DNA of 64,000 nt from an uncultured Mollicutes bacterium (GTDB lineage: Bacteria; Bacillota_I; Bacilli_A; RFN20; CAG-826), in the NCBI GenBank assembly GCA_900540395.1, contig UQFQ01000002.1:62001-126000 (forward strand). The letters are read 5' to 3'. Every line of letters starts with the position of its first letter. The stretch's first letter is position 1. Of this stretch, positions 63,153 to 64,000 are shown in pieces. The position numbers and the translations under genes are program-made. Under the pieces are notes generated by a model. That model had not been told where the DNA came from, ran no database searches, and was given only the letters and a program-made list of their open reading frames with translations.

Positions 63153-63208
63153 TTTAGGTTAACGATAACCTAAATTTTATTGACTTAAAAAAATTAATGA
63201 AATAATAT
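63153..63208 (+). promoter_or_regulatory. LacI-type operator and promoter of the lipoprotein gene
   Basis: TTTAGGTTAACGATAACCTAAA (two-base break in symmetry around the central CG) spans 63153-63174. It lies just upstream of TTGACT (-35, 63180-63185) with TAATAT (-10, 63203-63208) 17 bases on. It fits the LacI-family pattern and is unlike the TGTAAGCGCTTACA sites. Confidence 0.75.
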
Positions 63209-63234
63209 TGAATTAGCAAAGAAAGGAAATCAAA

Positions 63235-64000
63235 ATGAGAAAAGCATTATTAGTTTTGGCTTTAACTACTTTTGGCGTATTAACAATGAGTAGTTGCCAA
63301 AATACTCCTGAAGTAAACGAAGACGTAAAATACACTGTAACTTTTATAATTGATGGTGTAAAAACCGAGAAAAGTGTAGAAGACGGAGAAAAAGTTACTG
63401 CGATTGAAGAGCCAAAAAAAGACGGCTATACCTTCACTGGTTGGTATACTTCCGCAAATTGTGAAGAAGACGAATTATATAATTTTGATTCTGCAGTTAC
63501 TTCTAATTTAACTTTATATGCTGGTTTTGAAAAGAATGAAGAAATCAAGACTTTTACGGTAACATTAGAACTTAATGGTGGAATTTTAGATGGCGAAACT
63601 TCTTTTGTACTTAATGAAGGCGAACTTGTAAGTAAACCTACTGATCCAGTCAAAAATGGATATACATTTGATTATTGGGCTAGCGATAGTGAATTGACAA
63701 AAGAATTTGATTTCGAAACTACGATAATTACAAGCGACATCACTCTATACGCTAAATTTGATTTAATAGAAATTGATGTTAAATATGAAATTGTTGCAAG
63801 CAGTGAAGATGGCGTAGAATATCGCATCGATTATGCTGCAGATGGAAATTCTGAAACATATTGGAAAGCTAAAGATGGCAGTGCTCAAACATTAACTGTC
63901 GATTTAGGTTCAACAAAATCCGTTAACTATGTTAGCCAAGAGTTTAATGATATGGCATCATGGAATTTTACAATTTCTGGTTCTATTGATGGCGAAACTT
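63235..64000 (+). CDS. Lipoprotein with InlB B-repeats and F5/8-type domain, 3' end cut off
   Basis: 255 codons to the window end, still open. Signal with lipobox M-S-S-C-Q (Cys residue 20). Two InlB-B (Flg_new) repeats follow (about 28-100 and 105-175: G-Y-T-F-T-G-W-Y and G-Y-T-F-D-Y-W-A motifs, L-T-L-Y-A, I-T-L-Y-A). Next begins a discoidin/CBM32-like fold: A-A-D-G-N-S-E-T-Y-W-K and T-L-T-V-D-L-G-S-T-K-S-V. It is probably a glycan-binding protein or surface enzyme. Ribosome-binding site AAAGGA. Controlled by the divergent LacI protein, by inference. Confidence 0.85.
   Translation, partial: MRKALLVLALTTFGVLTMSSCQNTPEVNEDVKYTVTFIIDGVKTEKSVEDGEKVTAIEEPKKDGYTFTGWYTSANCEEDELYNFDSAVTSNLTLYAGFEKNEEIKTFTVTLELNGGILDGETSFVLNEGELVSKPTDPVKNGYTFDYWASDSELTKEFDFETTIITSDITLYAKFDLIEIDVKYEIVASSEDGVEYRIDYAADGNSETYWKAKDGSAQTLTVDLGSTKSVNYVSQEFNDMASWNFTISGSIDGET

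Noticed and set aside
63426..63653. Reverse-strand open frame
   Set aside because: It is the complement of the InlB-repeat lipoprotein gene, whose frame has signal peptide and domain support.
1..64000. Mycoplasma-type code with TGA read as Trp
   Set aside because: Several genes end at TGA with a correctly placed next gene, and conserved Trp residues are TGG.
1..64000. CRISPR array, prophage, insertion sequence, tRNA or rRNA
   Set aside because: No regular direct repeats, transposase, integrase, phage structural genes or clover-leaf/rRNA motifs were seen by eye.

Overview
The window is very AT-rich. Genes are dense, mostly on the + strand up to about 40 kb, and often touch or overlap by 1 to 4 bases. 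TGA is used as a stop (for example at 12619-12621 and 28634-28636) and Trp is read from TGG, so the genetic code is the ordinary bacterial one, not the Mycoplasma code. Many short Sec/lipobox lipoproteins, Big_2 and InlB-like repeats, LacI, ROK and AraC genes, MalK-type ATPases with large insertions and gut-type glycoside hydrolases point to an uncultured, probably animal-gut member of the Bacilli on the Erysipelotrichales/Tenericutes side. This placement is inferred. No rRNA, tRNA, phage, insertion sequence or CRISPR was seen.

Region by region: 1-3.7 kb holds two surface proteins with Ig-like folds, closed by a terminator. 3.9-8.4 kb holds a membrane-tethered HTH protein, an orphan lipoprotein and two tandem multi-span membrane paralogues. 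8.5-23.1 kb is a run of secreted proteins: a CE2-like esterase, two membrane-anchored glycerophosphodiesterases, a GNAT-like acyltransferase, a NAGPA-type phosphodiester glycosidase lipoprotein, three related lipoproteins of unknown function and a sugar-binding lipoprotein. 23.2-38.8 kb is a glycan-use operon: two sugar permeases, a GxDLY/GDSL esterase, a DUF4127 protein, a ROK kinase, GH20, GH31, a Gfo/Idh/MocA oxidoreductase, NanE, a MalK-type ATPase and GH36. 38.8-42.2 kb has an RDD-like membrane protein, an AraC regulator and a SIS-domain sugar-phosphate isomerase/deaminase.

42.2-44.5 kb is a decay zone. A lipoprotein serpin sits between relics of a LysR gene, a cyclophilin-like gene and a manA copy. 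44.5-47.7 kb is a TrmB-MFS-SGNH operon behind a 23-bp perfect palindrome that contains the Fur 7-1-7 consensus. 47.7-55.5 kb has a PhoP/PhoR-like two-component system and a binding protein, fused permease and ATPase transporter whose ATPase carries a roughly 250-residue insertion. 55.5-58.2 kb has a phosphohexomutase and manA. 58.2-59.7 kb is a reverse-strand operon of one small exported protein and two unknown membrane proteins. 60-64 kb has a second membrane-tethered HTH protein, an M18 aminopeptidase, and a LacI regulator divergent from an InlB-repeat/CBM32-like lipoprotein with an obvious operator between them.

Taken together the genes describe capture of decorated glycans at the cell surface, import of the sugars, intracellular trimming by GH20, GH31 and GH36, and entry of amino sugars through ROK kinase, NanE and the SIS protein. 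Hexoses and mannose would pass through the mutase and ManA. The secreted phosphodiesterases (two GDPD, one NAGPA) hint that phosphodiester-linked polymers such as teichoic acids may be one target; this is a hypothesis.
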